Source of the DNA: Iamia sp038233075 | GTDB taxonomy: Bacteria > Actinomycetota > Acidimicrobiia > Acidimicrobiales > Iamiaceae | DNA length: 64,000 nt | Reading direction: 5' to 3' | Assembly: GCA_038233075.1 (NCBI GenBank) | Contig: JBBSMQ010000009.1 | Coordinates: 72,548-136,547, forward strand | In this document: piece by piece, positions 35,207 to 42,708 of the stretch | Numbering within the stretch: position 1 is the first letter of the stretch | Layout: every line of letters starts with the position of its first letter | The notes under the pieces: model-generated | The model's input: only the letters and a program-made list of their open reading frames with translations | Database searches by the model: none | What the model was told of the DNA's origin: nothing | Program-made: the position numbers and the translations under genes

Positions 35207-36144
35207 GCCCCGCCCCGGTCGCCGCCATCGATTGCGGCACCAACTCCGTCCGCCTCCTCGTCGCCGAGCCCGACGACCAGGGCGGGCTGCGCACCCTCGT
35301 GCGCCTCATGCGGATCACCCGCCTGGGCCAGGGCGTGGACCGCTCCGGGGTCCTCGCGCCCGAGGCGGTCGAGCGCACCCAGGCGGCGCTGGCGGAGTAC
35401 CGGGCGGTGATGGACGGCCACGGGGTCGAGCCCGGGGCGGTGCGGATGGCGGCCACCTCGGCCGCCCGAGACGCCTCCGACCGGGAGACCTGGTTCGCGG
35501 CGGCCGAAGCCACCGTCGGCGCCCGCCCCGAGCTGCTCTCGGGCACCGAGGAGGCCGCCCTCTCCTTCCAAGGCGCGACGGCCGCCTTGGACCCGGCCCT
35601 CGGGCCGTTCCTCGTCTTCGACCTCGGCGGCGGCTCCACCGAGCTGGCCCACGGAACCACCGAGGTCGAGCGGTCGCTGTCGATCGAGGTCGGTTGCGTG
35701 CGCCTCACCGAGCGGTTCATCGAGAGCGACCCGCCCCGACCCGAGGAGCTGACCGCAGCCATCTCCTACGCGGAGACGTGGTTCGACGACGTCCTCCGCG
35801 ACATGCCGGGCGCCGCCGCGGCCCCGACGGTCATCGGTCTGGCCGGCACCGTGACCACCGTGGCCGCGGTGGAGATCGGACTCGACCCCTACGACCGCGA
35901 CCAGACGCACCACTTCGTCCTGACCAAAGACGCCGCCGAGGACGTGTTCCGCACCCTCGCCACCGAGAGCCGGGTCGACCGGGTCGCCAACCCCGGGCTG
36001 GAGGAGGCCCGGGCTGATGTCATCGTGGGCGGCTGCTGCGCCCTGGTGGCTCTGTACCGGCGTCTGGGACTGGACGCGGTGCTGGTCTCCGAGACCGACA
36101 TCCTCGACGGGCTAGCGGCGAGCATCCTCACGTCGCGGCCCTGA
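35203..36144 (+). CDS. ppx: Exopolyphosphatase (Ppx/GppA family)
   Basis: A 313-residue actin-fold phosphatase hydrolysing polyphosphate or pppGpp. The N-terminal phosphate loop AAIDCGTNSVRLLVAE is followed by AATSAARDASD, catalytic-region LLSGTEEAALSFQGA, second phosphate loop VFDLGGGSTELAHG and GLAGTVTTVAAVEI. Length matches the short actinobacterial two-domain type. ATG at 35203 overlaps the DUF501 stop. A PPK2 gene for polyphosphate use is also in this window (48920). Confidence 0.95.
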   Translation: MSPAPVAAIDCGTNSVRLLVAEPDDQGGLRTLVRLMRITRLGQGVDRSGVLAPEAVERTQAALAEYRAVMDGHGVEPGAVRMAATSAARDASDRETWFAAAEATVGARPELLSGTEEAALSFQGATAALDPALGPFLVFDLGGGSTELAHGTTEVERSLSIEVGCVRLTERFIESDPPRPEELTAAISYAETWFDDVLRDMPGAAAAPTVIGLAGTVTTVAAVEIGLDPYDRDQTHHFVLTKDAAEDVFRTLATESRVDRVANPGLEEARADVIVGGCCALVALYRRLGLDAVLVSETDILDGLAASILTSRP

Positions 36145-36251
36145 TCACCGATCGGGTCTCAGGGAGTCTCCGACGTCGGGGCCGATGTGGTGGTGGAGCC
36201 ACTACCGTCCGTCCCGCACACCACCGCGGCAGGGAGGGCAGAGGACCAGCC

Positions 36252-36923
36252 ATGCGTCGTGATCGCTCAGGCGGACCAGCTGCGCCGGCGTCAGCGGGCG
36301 CGTCCCGTCTCGGGGAGGCCGAACCCCGATCGGGTGCGCTCTTCGGCCAGCGGGTGATGCTGCGTCCCTTGGTGCTGGCCGACTTCGAGGCCTGGCGCGA
36401 GGTCCGCGTCCGTTGCCACGACTGGCTGACGATCTGGGAGCCGAGCCGCCAGCCTGGCGCCCCTGACCCGACGACCGACCGGGACGCCTTCGGCGTGCGG
36501 TGCGCGGCCCGCCAGCGGGAGCGGGCGATGGGCACCGGCCACGGCTTCGGCGTCTTCCACGAGGGCTACCTCTGCGGTGAGATCAACCTCAACAGCGTCC
36601 AGCGAGGTCCCTTCCAGAACGCGTACGTCGGGTACTGGATCGACCAGGCGGTCGCCGGTCGGGGCCTGATGGCGGAGACGGTGGTGGTGCTGGCCCGCTT
36701 CGCCTTCGAGGAGCTGGGCCTGCACCGCCTCCAGGTGTCGATCATCCCCCGCAACCGGCCCAGTCGCCGGATCCCCGAGAAGCTGGGCCTCCGGGAAGAG
36801 GGCATCGCGCTGCGCTACCTCGAGATCAACGGCGTGTGGGAGGACCACGTGCGCTACGCCCTCACCGCCGAGGAGTGGCTCGAGCGCCGCGACGACCTCG
36901 CCAAGGAGTGGCTGACGCCGTAG
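36252..36923 (+). CDS. GNAT N-acetyltransferase, RimJ/RimL type
   Basis: A 223-residue acetyltransferase. After about 30 low-complexity residues the domain begins FGQRVMLRPLVLADFEAWREVR. The acetyl-CoA loop is IDQAVAGRGLMAETVVVLARFAF, followed by LGLHRLQVSIIPRNRPSRRIPEKLGLREEGIALRYLEINGVWEDHVRYALTAEEW-like sequence typical of RimJ. Probable substrate is a protein N-terminus, inferred from the family. It may be cotranscribed with ppx (107-base gap). Confidence 0.92.
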   Translation: MRRDRSGGPAAPASAGASRLGEAEPRSGALFGQRVMLRPLVLADFEAWREVRVRCHDWLTIWEPSRQPGAPDPTTDRDAFGVRCAARQRERAMGTGHGFGVFHEGYLCGEINLNSVQRGPFQNAYVGYWIDQAVAGRGLMAETVVVLARFAFEELGLHRLQVSIIPRNRPSRRIPEKLGLREEGIALRYLEINGVWEDHVRYALTAEEWLERRDDLAKEWLTP

Positions 36924-36968
36924 CGCGTTTCGTCGTCGTTCGCTCGCTGGCAGTGACGACGGGGTCCG

Positions 36969-37721
36969 CTACTTCTTTGAGATCTTGGCCTGCATTGCGG
37001 CGAGGCGTTCGGCGAAGGCGGGCTGGTGCAGCGACCACACCTGGGGCTCGAGCTCGAGCTCGACGGCCTCGGCGTGGGTGGCCACCCCTGCCATGGCCCC
37101 AAGGGTCTCCTTGACCCTCCCAACCAGGTCCCGGGGGGTGGCGGCGGCCCGTGCGGCCAGCTCGTGGGCGGTCGCCAGCAGGGACTCGTCGTCGACGCAG
37201 CGCCACACCAGCCCGGCCCGCTCCGCCTCCGCCCCGTCGAGGACCTCGCCGAAGAGCAGCGCGGCCGCGGCGACCTGGGGCCCGGTGATGCGGCGCAACA
37301 TCCAGGTGTGGCCGCCGCCGGGGTGGAGGCCGAGCTGGAGGAAGCGAGTGTCGAACCGGGCCCGACGGGCCGCCAGGCGCACGTCGCAGGCCAGCGCCAG
37401 GTTCATCCCCGCCCCGACGGCGGCGCCGTTGACCGCAGCGATGGTGGGCAGGGGGCAGTGGGCGACGCGGAGGAAGCCCTCGTAGATGGCCATCAGCCCG
37501 TCGCGCTCGGAGGTGCCCAGGTCCGACAGGTCGGCGCCGGCGCAGAAGGCGCGGCCCTCGCCGGTGACCACCACCGCACCCACCTCCGGGTCGGCCTCGA
37601 TGGCGTCCACCGCCGCCACCAGGTCATCGCCCAACGGGCCTCCGAGGGCGTTGCGACGATCGGGGTCGTCGAGGGTGAGCAGGGCCACCCCATCGGTGAT
37701 CTCGGTGCGGACCAGGCTCAT
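36969..37721 (-). CDS. Enoyl-CoA hydratase/isomerase family (crotonase)
   Basis: A 250-residue CoA-binding crotonase. The oxyanion-hole segments are AFCAGADLSDLG and NGAAVGAGMNLALACD, followed by the family pattern LGLHPGGGHTWML. The position that usually carries a catalytic Glu (P-E-x-x-x-G) reads F-L-Q-L-G, so simple hydratase activity is doubtful and isomerase or another acyl-CoA reaction is possible. The ATG at 37721 lies 10 bases after the stop of the leftward epimerase-like gene upstream, suggesting an operon of three lipid-related genes. Confidence 0.9.
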   Translation of the reverse strand: MSLVRTEITDGVALLTLDDPDRRNALGGPLGDDLVAAVDAIEADPEVGAVVVTGEGRAFCAGADLSDLGTSERDGLMAIYEGFLRVAHCPLPTIAAVNGAAVGAGMNLALACDVRLAARRARFDTRFLQLGLHPGGGHTWMLRRITGPQVAAAALLFGEVLDGAEAERAGLVWRCVDDESLLATAHELAARAAATPRDLVGRVKETLGAMAGVATHAEAVELELEPQVWSLHQPAFAERLAAMQAKISKK

Positions 37722-37731
37722 GAGGCGGGCG

Positions 37732-38775
37732 TCATCTCTCTACGTTGCGAACGATGGCGGGGGAGTGGCGGAAGAACTGCTCGACGTCGTCCTGGTACTC
37801 GTAGTCGGGGTCATGGGAGCCGATGGTGCTCCGGAGCCGCACGGCCTCGATGAAGGCCTGGGTCGCCCCCGCGGTCGTGTAGGAGTACTCGAACCCGGTC
37901 TCCTTCAGACGCCGGTTGTCGATCCCACGACCGTGACGCAACAGCCCGATCAGCTCAGGGGGGATGTCGACGCCCAGACGGCGGAGTGGGGCCGTGGCCA
38001 GGTTGGTGCCCAGGAAGGGCATGGGGAAGGTGGGCTTGTCGCAGATGCGGGCGATCTCGCTCCACGGCAGGAGACCGTCGCCGGCCACGTTGTAGATCCC
38101 GGGATGGCTCTCGCCCATGGCGAAGAGCAGCGAGCGGACCACATCGTCCTCGTGGACGAGCTGGATGCGGGGGTCGAAGCCGAGCACCGACGGCACGGCC
38201 GGGAGTCGCAGGGCCTTGCTGAACGGTGTGGACAGCCGAGGCCCGAGCACGTTGGAGAAGCGCAGCAGGGTGACCTCGACGTGCGGGTTGTCGATGGCGA
38301 AGTCACGCACGTAGCCCTCGACCTCGAGCAAGCTGCGTTCGACGGCGGTGCCGACCGTGCTCTTGCGGCTGGTCGACTCGGTGAACCAGTTGGGGTCCCG
38401 GGGGGTGGAGCCGTAGACGAGCGCCGAGGACTTCACCACCACGTTCGACACCGTGCTGCTCGGCGTCGAGGCCGCCGCGAACAGGTTCATGGTCCCGATG
38501 ACGTTGATCTCGTGGAGACGCCGCCCCGTGGCCCGGGTGCTGTCGACGAGAAGGAAGGTGTGGACGATGGTGTCGACCTGGGTGGCGGCCACGATCCGGG
38601 AGAGGATCGAGTAGTTCTCGTCGGAGCGGACGTACTCGGTGCGCTCCAGCCGGACCTTGGGCTCTTCGGTGTCGAGCCCGATGATGATGTCGACGTCGTC
38701 GTCCTGCTCGAGAGCCTGGGCCAGGCGACCGCCCCAGAAGCTGCCCAGCCCGGTGATCAGGACGCGGCGTCCCAC
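37732..38775 (-). CDS. NAD-dependent epimerase/dehydratase-like SDR (GalE2/Rv0501-like)
   Basis: A 347-residue extended SDR. The Rossmann start is VLITGLGSFWGGRLAQALE, so the third glycine motif is modified. NVIGTMNLFAAA and the strand LLRFSNVLGP match the family, but no Y-x-x-x-K catalytic pair is seen after SSALVYGSTPRD. An adjacent acyltransferase (38781) in the same direction reproduces the mycobacterial Rv0501 (galE2)-Rv0502 pair, supporting the assignment by context. It may be a non-classical or regulatory SDR acting on lipid or sugar. Confidence 0.85.
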   Translation of the reverse strand: MGRRVLITGLGSFWGGRLAQALEQDDDVDIIIGLDTEEPKVRLERTEYVRSDENYSILSRIVAATQVDTIVHTFLLVDSTRATGRRLHEINVIGTMNLFAAASTPSSTVSNVVVKSSALVYGSTPRDPNWFTESTSRKSTVGTAVERSLLEVEGYVRDFAIDNPHVEVTLLRFSNVLGPRLSTPFSKALRLPAVPSVLGFDPRIQLVHEDDVVRSLLFAMGESHPGIYNVAGDGLLPWSEIARICDKPTFPMPFLGTNLATAPLRRLGVDIPPELIGLLRHGRGIDNRRLKETGFEYSYTTAGATQAFIEAVRLRSTIGSHDPDYEYQDDVEQFFRHSPAIVRNVER

Positions 38776-38780
38776 GACGC

Positions 38781-39653
38781 CTACCCGAACCAGACCGAGC
38801 GGCGCTGTTGCAGCATGTCGAAAAGGGCCTCCTGGATGCTCTCCCGGATGGACTCGGAGGCGTCCATGATGCGGCTGCGCGAGTAGCGCTCCTGGTCCGG
38901 CGGGACGTCGAAGGTGACCGGCGGCAGCACCCTCAGCTTGAACTTGGCCGGGAAGTACACCATCGGGCCCAGCGGCCCGAAGGCCAACATGTTGGCGGTG
39001 ATCGGGAAGTAGGGGATGCCGAGCAGCTTGGCCAGGGTCGGCACCCGAGCCAGGGTGGGCATGGACTCCTCGGCGCCGACCACGGCGATGGGGATGATGG
39101 GCACGCCCGCCCGCATGGCGATCTCGACGTAGCCACCCCGTCCGAAGCGCCGGAGCCGGTACCGCTCCTGGTAGCTCTTGGCCGGGCCCTTGGTGCCCTC
39201 GGGGAACACCAGGGCCAGCTGTTCCTGCTCCCGGAGCAACCGGTACGCGTTGTCAGGCTGGGCGACCACGCCGCCGTTGCGGGCCCACATGGTGCCGAGC
39301 ACCGGGGTCGACTTGAAGAAGTGGTCGGCGAGGCCGTACACGGGCCGGCCCAGCTCGGTCTCGATGCCGTGCATGATCACCGGGGCGTCCGAGGGCACGG
39401 CGGCGGCGTGGTTGGCGACCAGCAGGGCCCCGCCCTCGGTGGGCATGTTGTCGAGGTCCTCCCACTCGGCTCGGAACCACCGCTCGTAGATGGGTGCGTA
39501 GATCCGCCGCGTGATCGACCGCATGTGCTCGCTGCGACCCCACTCGTCCACGTCGCTCTGGCGAGGGTCATCGAGGTGGTCGGGCTCATCGGCCTCGGGC
39601 GGCACCGACACGGGCACGAGGGCCTGGGAGCGCTCCTGGGTGGGACGGGCCAT
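38781..39653 (-). CDS. Lysophospholipid acyltransferase family protein (Rv0502-like)
   Basis: A 290-residue membrane-associated acyltransferase of the PlsC superfamily. The catalytic box is ALLVANHAAAVPSDAP (N-H-x-x-x-x-x-x-D form), the second box is VFPEGTKGP, and VPIIPIAVVGAEESMP follows. The first 60 residues are charged and Pro-rich. It ends 6 bases before the GalE2-like gene. The synteny indicates a role in phospholipid or envelope lipid metabolism, but the acyl acceptor is not deducible. Confidence 0.9.
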   Translation of the reverse strand: MARPTQERSQALVPVSVPPEADEPDHLDDPRQSDVDEWGRSEHMRSITRRIYAPIYERWFRAEWEDLDNMPTEGGALLVANHAAAVPSDAPVIMHGIETELGRPVYGLADHFFKSTPVLGTMWARNGGVVAQPDNAYRLLREQEQLALVFPEGTKGPAKSYQERYRLRRFGRGGYVEIAMRAGVPIIPIAVVGAEESMPTLARVPTLAKLLGIPYFPITANMLAFGPLGPMVYFPAKFKLRVLPPVTFDVPPDQERYSRSRIMDASESIRESIQEALFDMLQQRRSVWFG

Positions 39654-39720
39654 GGCGGCAGCGTACCCGCGTGCTCGGTTGGCGCCGAAGGGTCGGCCGC
39701 GAGCCCGAGCTTCCCTTCCC

Positions 39721-39764
39721 TTCTGACGCGAGATCGCGCCATGGCTTGGCCCCCGTGTCGGAGA
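39721..39764. repeat. Degenerate single unit of family-2 hairpin repeat
   Basis: The 44-bp stretch starts TTCTGACGCG and continues to CATGGCTTGGCCC, matching the first unit at 23675 with a few gaps; the right end GTGTCGGAG is a decayed CGCGTCAGAA. It lies between the divergently placed starts and ends of the acyltransferase (39653) and nuclease (39780) genes. Confidence 0.5.
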
Positions 39765-39779
39765 CTGGTGGGTCGACGG

Positions 39780-40733
39780 TCAGGTGTCGCGGTCAGCGAC
39801 GTAGCTCTGGCCCACTGGGCACCGGTCGAGCTCGCGGCACCAGCGACAGGCGCCCGACGGTCGTCGACCGGGCTCCTCGCCCCCGTGGAGGATCCCCACC
39901 ATGCGGGCCACCCCGTCGGCGACCCGCGCCGTCGTCGCCTCCAGCATCCCCTCGGTCACCGGTTCGACGTGGAGTCGCCCCGAGTCGAGGTACGACGACG
40001 CCATCGCACGGGGCGGGACCCCTGTGCGCAGGGTCTCGACCAACGCGTAGAAGCGCAGGTCGTCGAGGTGGTGGACGGCGAACAGGCCCGTCTTGAAGTC
40101 GACGACGACCTTCCCGGCCCGCATGCCGTCGGCCTTGCCCAGGGCCAGGTCGACCCGCCCGGACAAGACGATGCGCCCGCCAGCCACCTCGGCCCGCAGG
40201 GACTGCTCGGTGACTGGGCGCCAGACGGGCTTGAGCGGGGGCCACACCTCGCTGAAGGAGGTCACGCGGGCTGTCGCCGCGCCGCGGACCTCGGCCCGGT
40301 CGTCCTCGTCGCAGTCCTGGAGCCAGTCCGACATCCAGCGATCGGCGCCCGCGAGGCGGTCGATGGCGACATCGACAAGCTCCGACGGGGTGGCGGGCGA
40401 CCGACGGTTGAGGGTCAGCTCGATGGCCTTGTGGGCGACCGCACCCTGGACGACCGCGGGGGACGGGACGAAGTGCGAGGTCACCACATCGGAGTGCCAC
40501 CGGGCCTCGCAGGAGTGCACGGTGGCCAGGGCCCGCTTGCTGACGAACAGGGTCTCCCCGTCGGGCAGGGCCGAGGCCGGGCCCGCCACCTCGGCCTCGA
40601 GGTCGGCCCGGAGCCGAGCCCGCAGGTCCTCGAGGAACACGGGTCGGTCCTCCGGCGCGGCGGCCAGAGCCTCGAGGGTCTCGCGCTGCACCGGGGTCAG
40701 CGCGGGGCTCTCATCGGGAGCGGAGTCGGCCAT
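39780..40733 (-). CDS. PD-(D/E)XK nuclease with Fe-S cluster (Cas4/AddB-like)
   Basis: A stand-alone RecB-family nuclease of 317 residues. The catalytic core is GRVDLALGKADG ... GKVVVDFKTG, giving the D and D-x-K residues. An N-terminal Cys in TVHSCEARW and a C-terminal CRWCRELDRC (C-x2-C-x5-C) form the four-cysteine iron-sulfur site seen in AddB, Cas4 and DNA2. No helicase gene or CRISPR array is adjacent. A repair role is inferred. The ATG is at 40733. Confidence 0.88.
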   Translation of the reverse strand: MADSAPDESPALTPVQRETLEALAAAPEDRPVFLEDLRARLRADLEAEVAGPASALPDGETLFVSKRALATVHSCEARWHSDVVTSHFVPSPAVVQGAVAHKAIELTLNRRSPATPSELVDVAIDRLAGADRWMSDWLQDCDEDDRAEVRGAATARVTSFSEVWPPLKPVWRPVTEQSLRAEVAGGRIVLSGRVDLALGKADGMRAGKVVVDFKTGLFAVHHLDDLRFYALVETLRTGVPPRAMASSYLDSGRLHVEPVTEGMLEATTARVADGVARMVGILHGGEEPGRRPSGACRWCRELDRCPVGQSYVADRDT

Positions 40734-40829
40734 GCGTCGAGGATACGGGCGGCTTCGGGAGGTGCCGGTGACCGGGAGCGCGGTGCCGGCGCGGCCTCGC
40801 TGTCACAGGGGGTCCGCATACTGGGTCCC

Positions 40830-41147
40830 ATGGACGCCACCGCTGTGCACTTCGCCGCCGCCGCCCGGCTCCTCGGCGAGGCCACCCGAGCCCGGGGCCT
40901 GGTGGTGCCGGCGTTCCGGAGCCCACCCCGGCTCCGGGGCGCGGCACGCACCCTGCGGCGCTGGACGGGTGGCGGCGCCACCGTCTCGGTCGAGGTGCGA
41001 GGCCGCCCGTACGAGGCGGTGGTGGCCGACATGGTCGAGGGGGTGGTGATCGTCAACCGGGTCGTGGGCCCTGATGCTACCCGCCTGCGCACCGCGCTCT
41101 GGGCGGCGGTGCTCGAGGGTGAGGGGGGCGCCGTGGCGGCTGCCTGA
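40830..41147 (+). CDS. Unknown 105-residue protein divergent to the nuclease gene
   Basis: A 105-residue protein from ATG 40830, 96 bases from the divergently transcribed nuclease. MDATAVHFAAAARLLGEATRARGLVVPAF is followed by basic RLRGAARTLRRW and a short beta region (ATVSVEVRGRPYEAVVADMVEGVVIVNRV), then a helical end. I do not recognise the family. The proper start spacing and alternation of helix and strand suggest a real gene. Confidence 0.6.
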   Translation: MDATAVHFAAAARLLGEATRARGLVVPAFRSPPRLRGAARTLRRWTGGGATVSVEVRGRPYEAVVADMVEGVVIVNRVVGPDATRLRTALWAAVLEGEGGAVAAA

Positions 41148-41296
41148 CCCCGCTCGCCCCGACGAGGCGGGGCTTGCCGACCCAGGTCCTCGAGGTCGAG
41201 TCCGGCCGGCTCCGAGCGGTCACCTGACGGCAGACCTCCTGGGCATCGCGCCCTCCCGGCCGTCACCGAGGATCGACCGGGGTACCGTCCTCGATC

Positions 41297-42535
41297 ATGG
41301 GCGGTGAGGACCACGACCACCACCCGGCGTCAGGACGGCGCTCGCGGCCCGACCGGGTCCGCGCCCTTGTGGTCTGCGTGCCCGGCCTGGAGGGGGTCGT
41401 CGGCCTCGAGCTGGACGCGCTGGGCATCACCCATCGCCCGGCCGGAACCGGTGCCCTCGCGGCCCGGGTCACCGACCGTCAGCTCTACCTGGCCAACGTC
41501 GGGCTGGCCTCGGCCACCCGGGTCCTGGTCGACGCCGGGACCATCACGGCCCGGACCTTTGCCCACCTCGAGGAGCGGGTCGCCGAGGTTGATCTCGCGC
41601 CCTGGGTCGAGCCCGGCCGCCCCGTGCGGATGCGGATCAGCACCCACCGGGCCCGGCTCCAGCACACCGGAGGCATCGAGGACCGGGTGCGGCGAGTGCT
41701 GGGACTGGGCGCGCCGCCGCCGGCCGATGACCCCGAGGCCCTGCTGATGGTGGTCCGCAACGATCGCGACCGGCTCTCGTTCCGCGTCGACTCCTCCGGA
41801 GCACCGCTGCACCACCGAGGCTGGCGGGGTCCGGCGGCCAAGGCCCCGCTGCGCGAGACCCTCGCCGCGGCGTGCCTCACCGCCTCCGGGTGGGAGCGGG
41901 GGCGGACCCTGGTTGACCCCCTCTGTGGGTCGGGCACCCTCGCCATCGAGGCGGCCCGCCGGGCGTCCGGCATGGCCCCGGGCGCCGACCGGGGCTTCGC
42001 GTTCGAGTCCTGGCCCTCGTTCGCCCCCGGGACCTGGGCCTCGGTCCGGGCCCACGTCGACGACCAGCGGACCAAGGCCCGAGTCAGCCCGGGGGGCGAT
42101 GGGTCGGCCGCGGTGCCGCCTCCGGCGCCGATCGTCGCCCGCGACCGCGACGCGGGGGCCATCGCCGCCACTCGGGAGAACGCCGCCCGTGCCGGGGTCG
42201 AACACCTCGTCGTGGTGGAGCAGGGCTCGGTGTCCGATGCCCGTCCGCCCGAGGGCGCCGGGCCCGGGCACCTGGTGACCAACCCGCCGTGGGGCGGCCG
42301 CACCCGGGGCGGGGGCGACCTCCGTGACCTCTACGCCCGCCTCGGCCAGGTCGCCACCGGAGCCTTCCCCGGCTGGGCCGTGGCCCTGCTGGTGGCCGAT
42401 GTCCGCCTGGGCGGGGCGACGGGGCTTGCCCTCGAGGCTCGCCTCCGCACCCGGGCCGGGCCGACCGACGTCACCCTCCTCGTCACCCATCCCCTTGACC
42501 CCGTCGCTTCTGAGCCACCGGCGCGTCGTCGGTGA
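41297..42535 (+). CDS. THUMP-domain class I RNA methyltransferase (RlmL/Trm-like)
   Basis: An rRNA- or tRNA-modifying enzyme of 412 residues. The N-terminal THUMP-type region (VVCVPGLEGVVGLELDALGI ... RISTHRARLQHTGGIEDRVRRVLGL) is followed by the hinge HHRGWRGPAAKAPLRETLAAACL. The Rossmann methylase has motif I LVDPLCGSGTLAIEAARRA and motif IV VTNPPWGGR, specific for base N-methylation. The last nine residues, EPPARRR and the stop, lie inside a family-2 hairpin repeat beginning at 42508, so the C-terminus appears to have been rewritten by the repeat. Confidence 0.92.
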   Translation: MGGEDHDHHPASGRRSRPDRVRALVVCVPGLEGVVGLELDALGITHRPAGTGALAARVTDRQLYLANVGLASATRVLVDAGTITARTFAHLEERVAEVDLAPWVEPGRPVRMRISTHRARLQHTGGIEDRVRRVLGLGAPPPADDPEALLMVVRNDRDRLSFRVDSSGAPLHHRGWRGPAAKAPLRETLAAACLTASGWERGRTLVDPLCGSGTLAIEAARRASGMAPGADRGFAFESWPSFAPGTWASVRAHVDDQRTKARVSPGGDGSAAVPPPAPIVARDRDAGAIAATRENAARAGVEHLVVVEQGSVSDARPPEGAGPGHLVTNPPWGGRTRGGGDLRDLYARLGQVATGAFPGWAVALLVADVRLGGATGLALEARLRTRAGPTDVTLLVTHPLDPVASEPPARRR

Positions 42536-42624
42536 CGCGTTCGTGGCTCAGAAAGGGAGAGAGCGCCGACCGCAGCCGGGCTGAGCCATCGGCGCGTCAT
42601 GGGTGGCGCGCTCGTGGCTCAGAA
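42508..42624. repeat. Composite hairpin repeat, family 2 (second copy, 25-bp spacer)
   Basis: Units of 46 bp at 42508-42553 and 42579-42624. The first has perfect 11-bp outer arms TTCTGAGCCAC / GTGGCTCAGAA and an inner CGCGTC/GACGCG stem. The second has GGCTGAGCCAT and ATGGCTCAG-type arms (GTGGCTCAGAA). The arm sequences differ from the 23675 copy (GAGCCAC for GACGCGG), yet both arms changed together, preserving pairing. The spacer is 25 bp rather than 14. The left unit overlaps the end of the methylase gene. Confidence 0.9.
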
Positions 42625-42708
42625 CCGAGAGGGACCGAGCGACGCCTCGGCGCGGTCACGGTCGGCGCCTACGGTGCCGGGTCGAACCCGTCCCGTCAGG
42701 AGACCACC

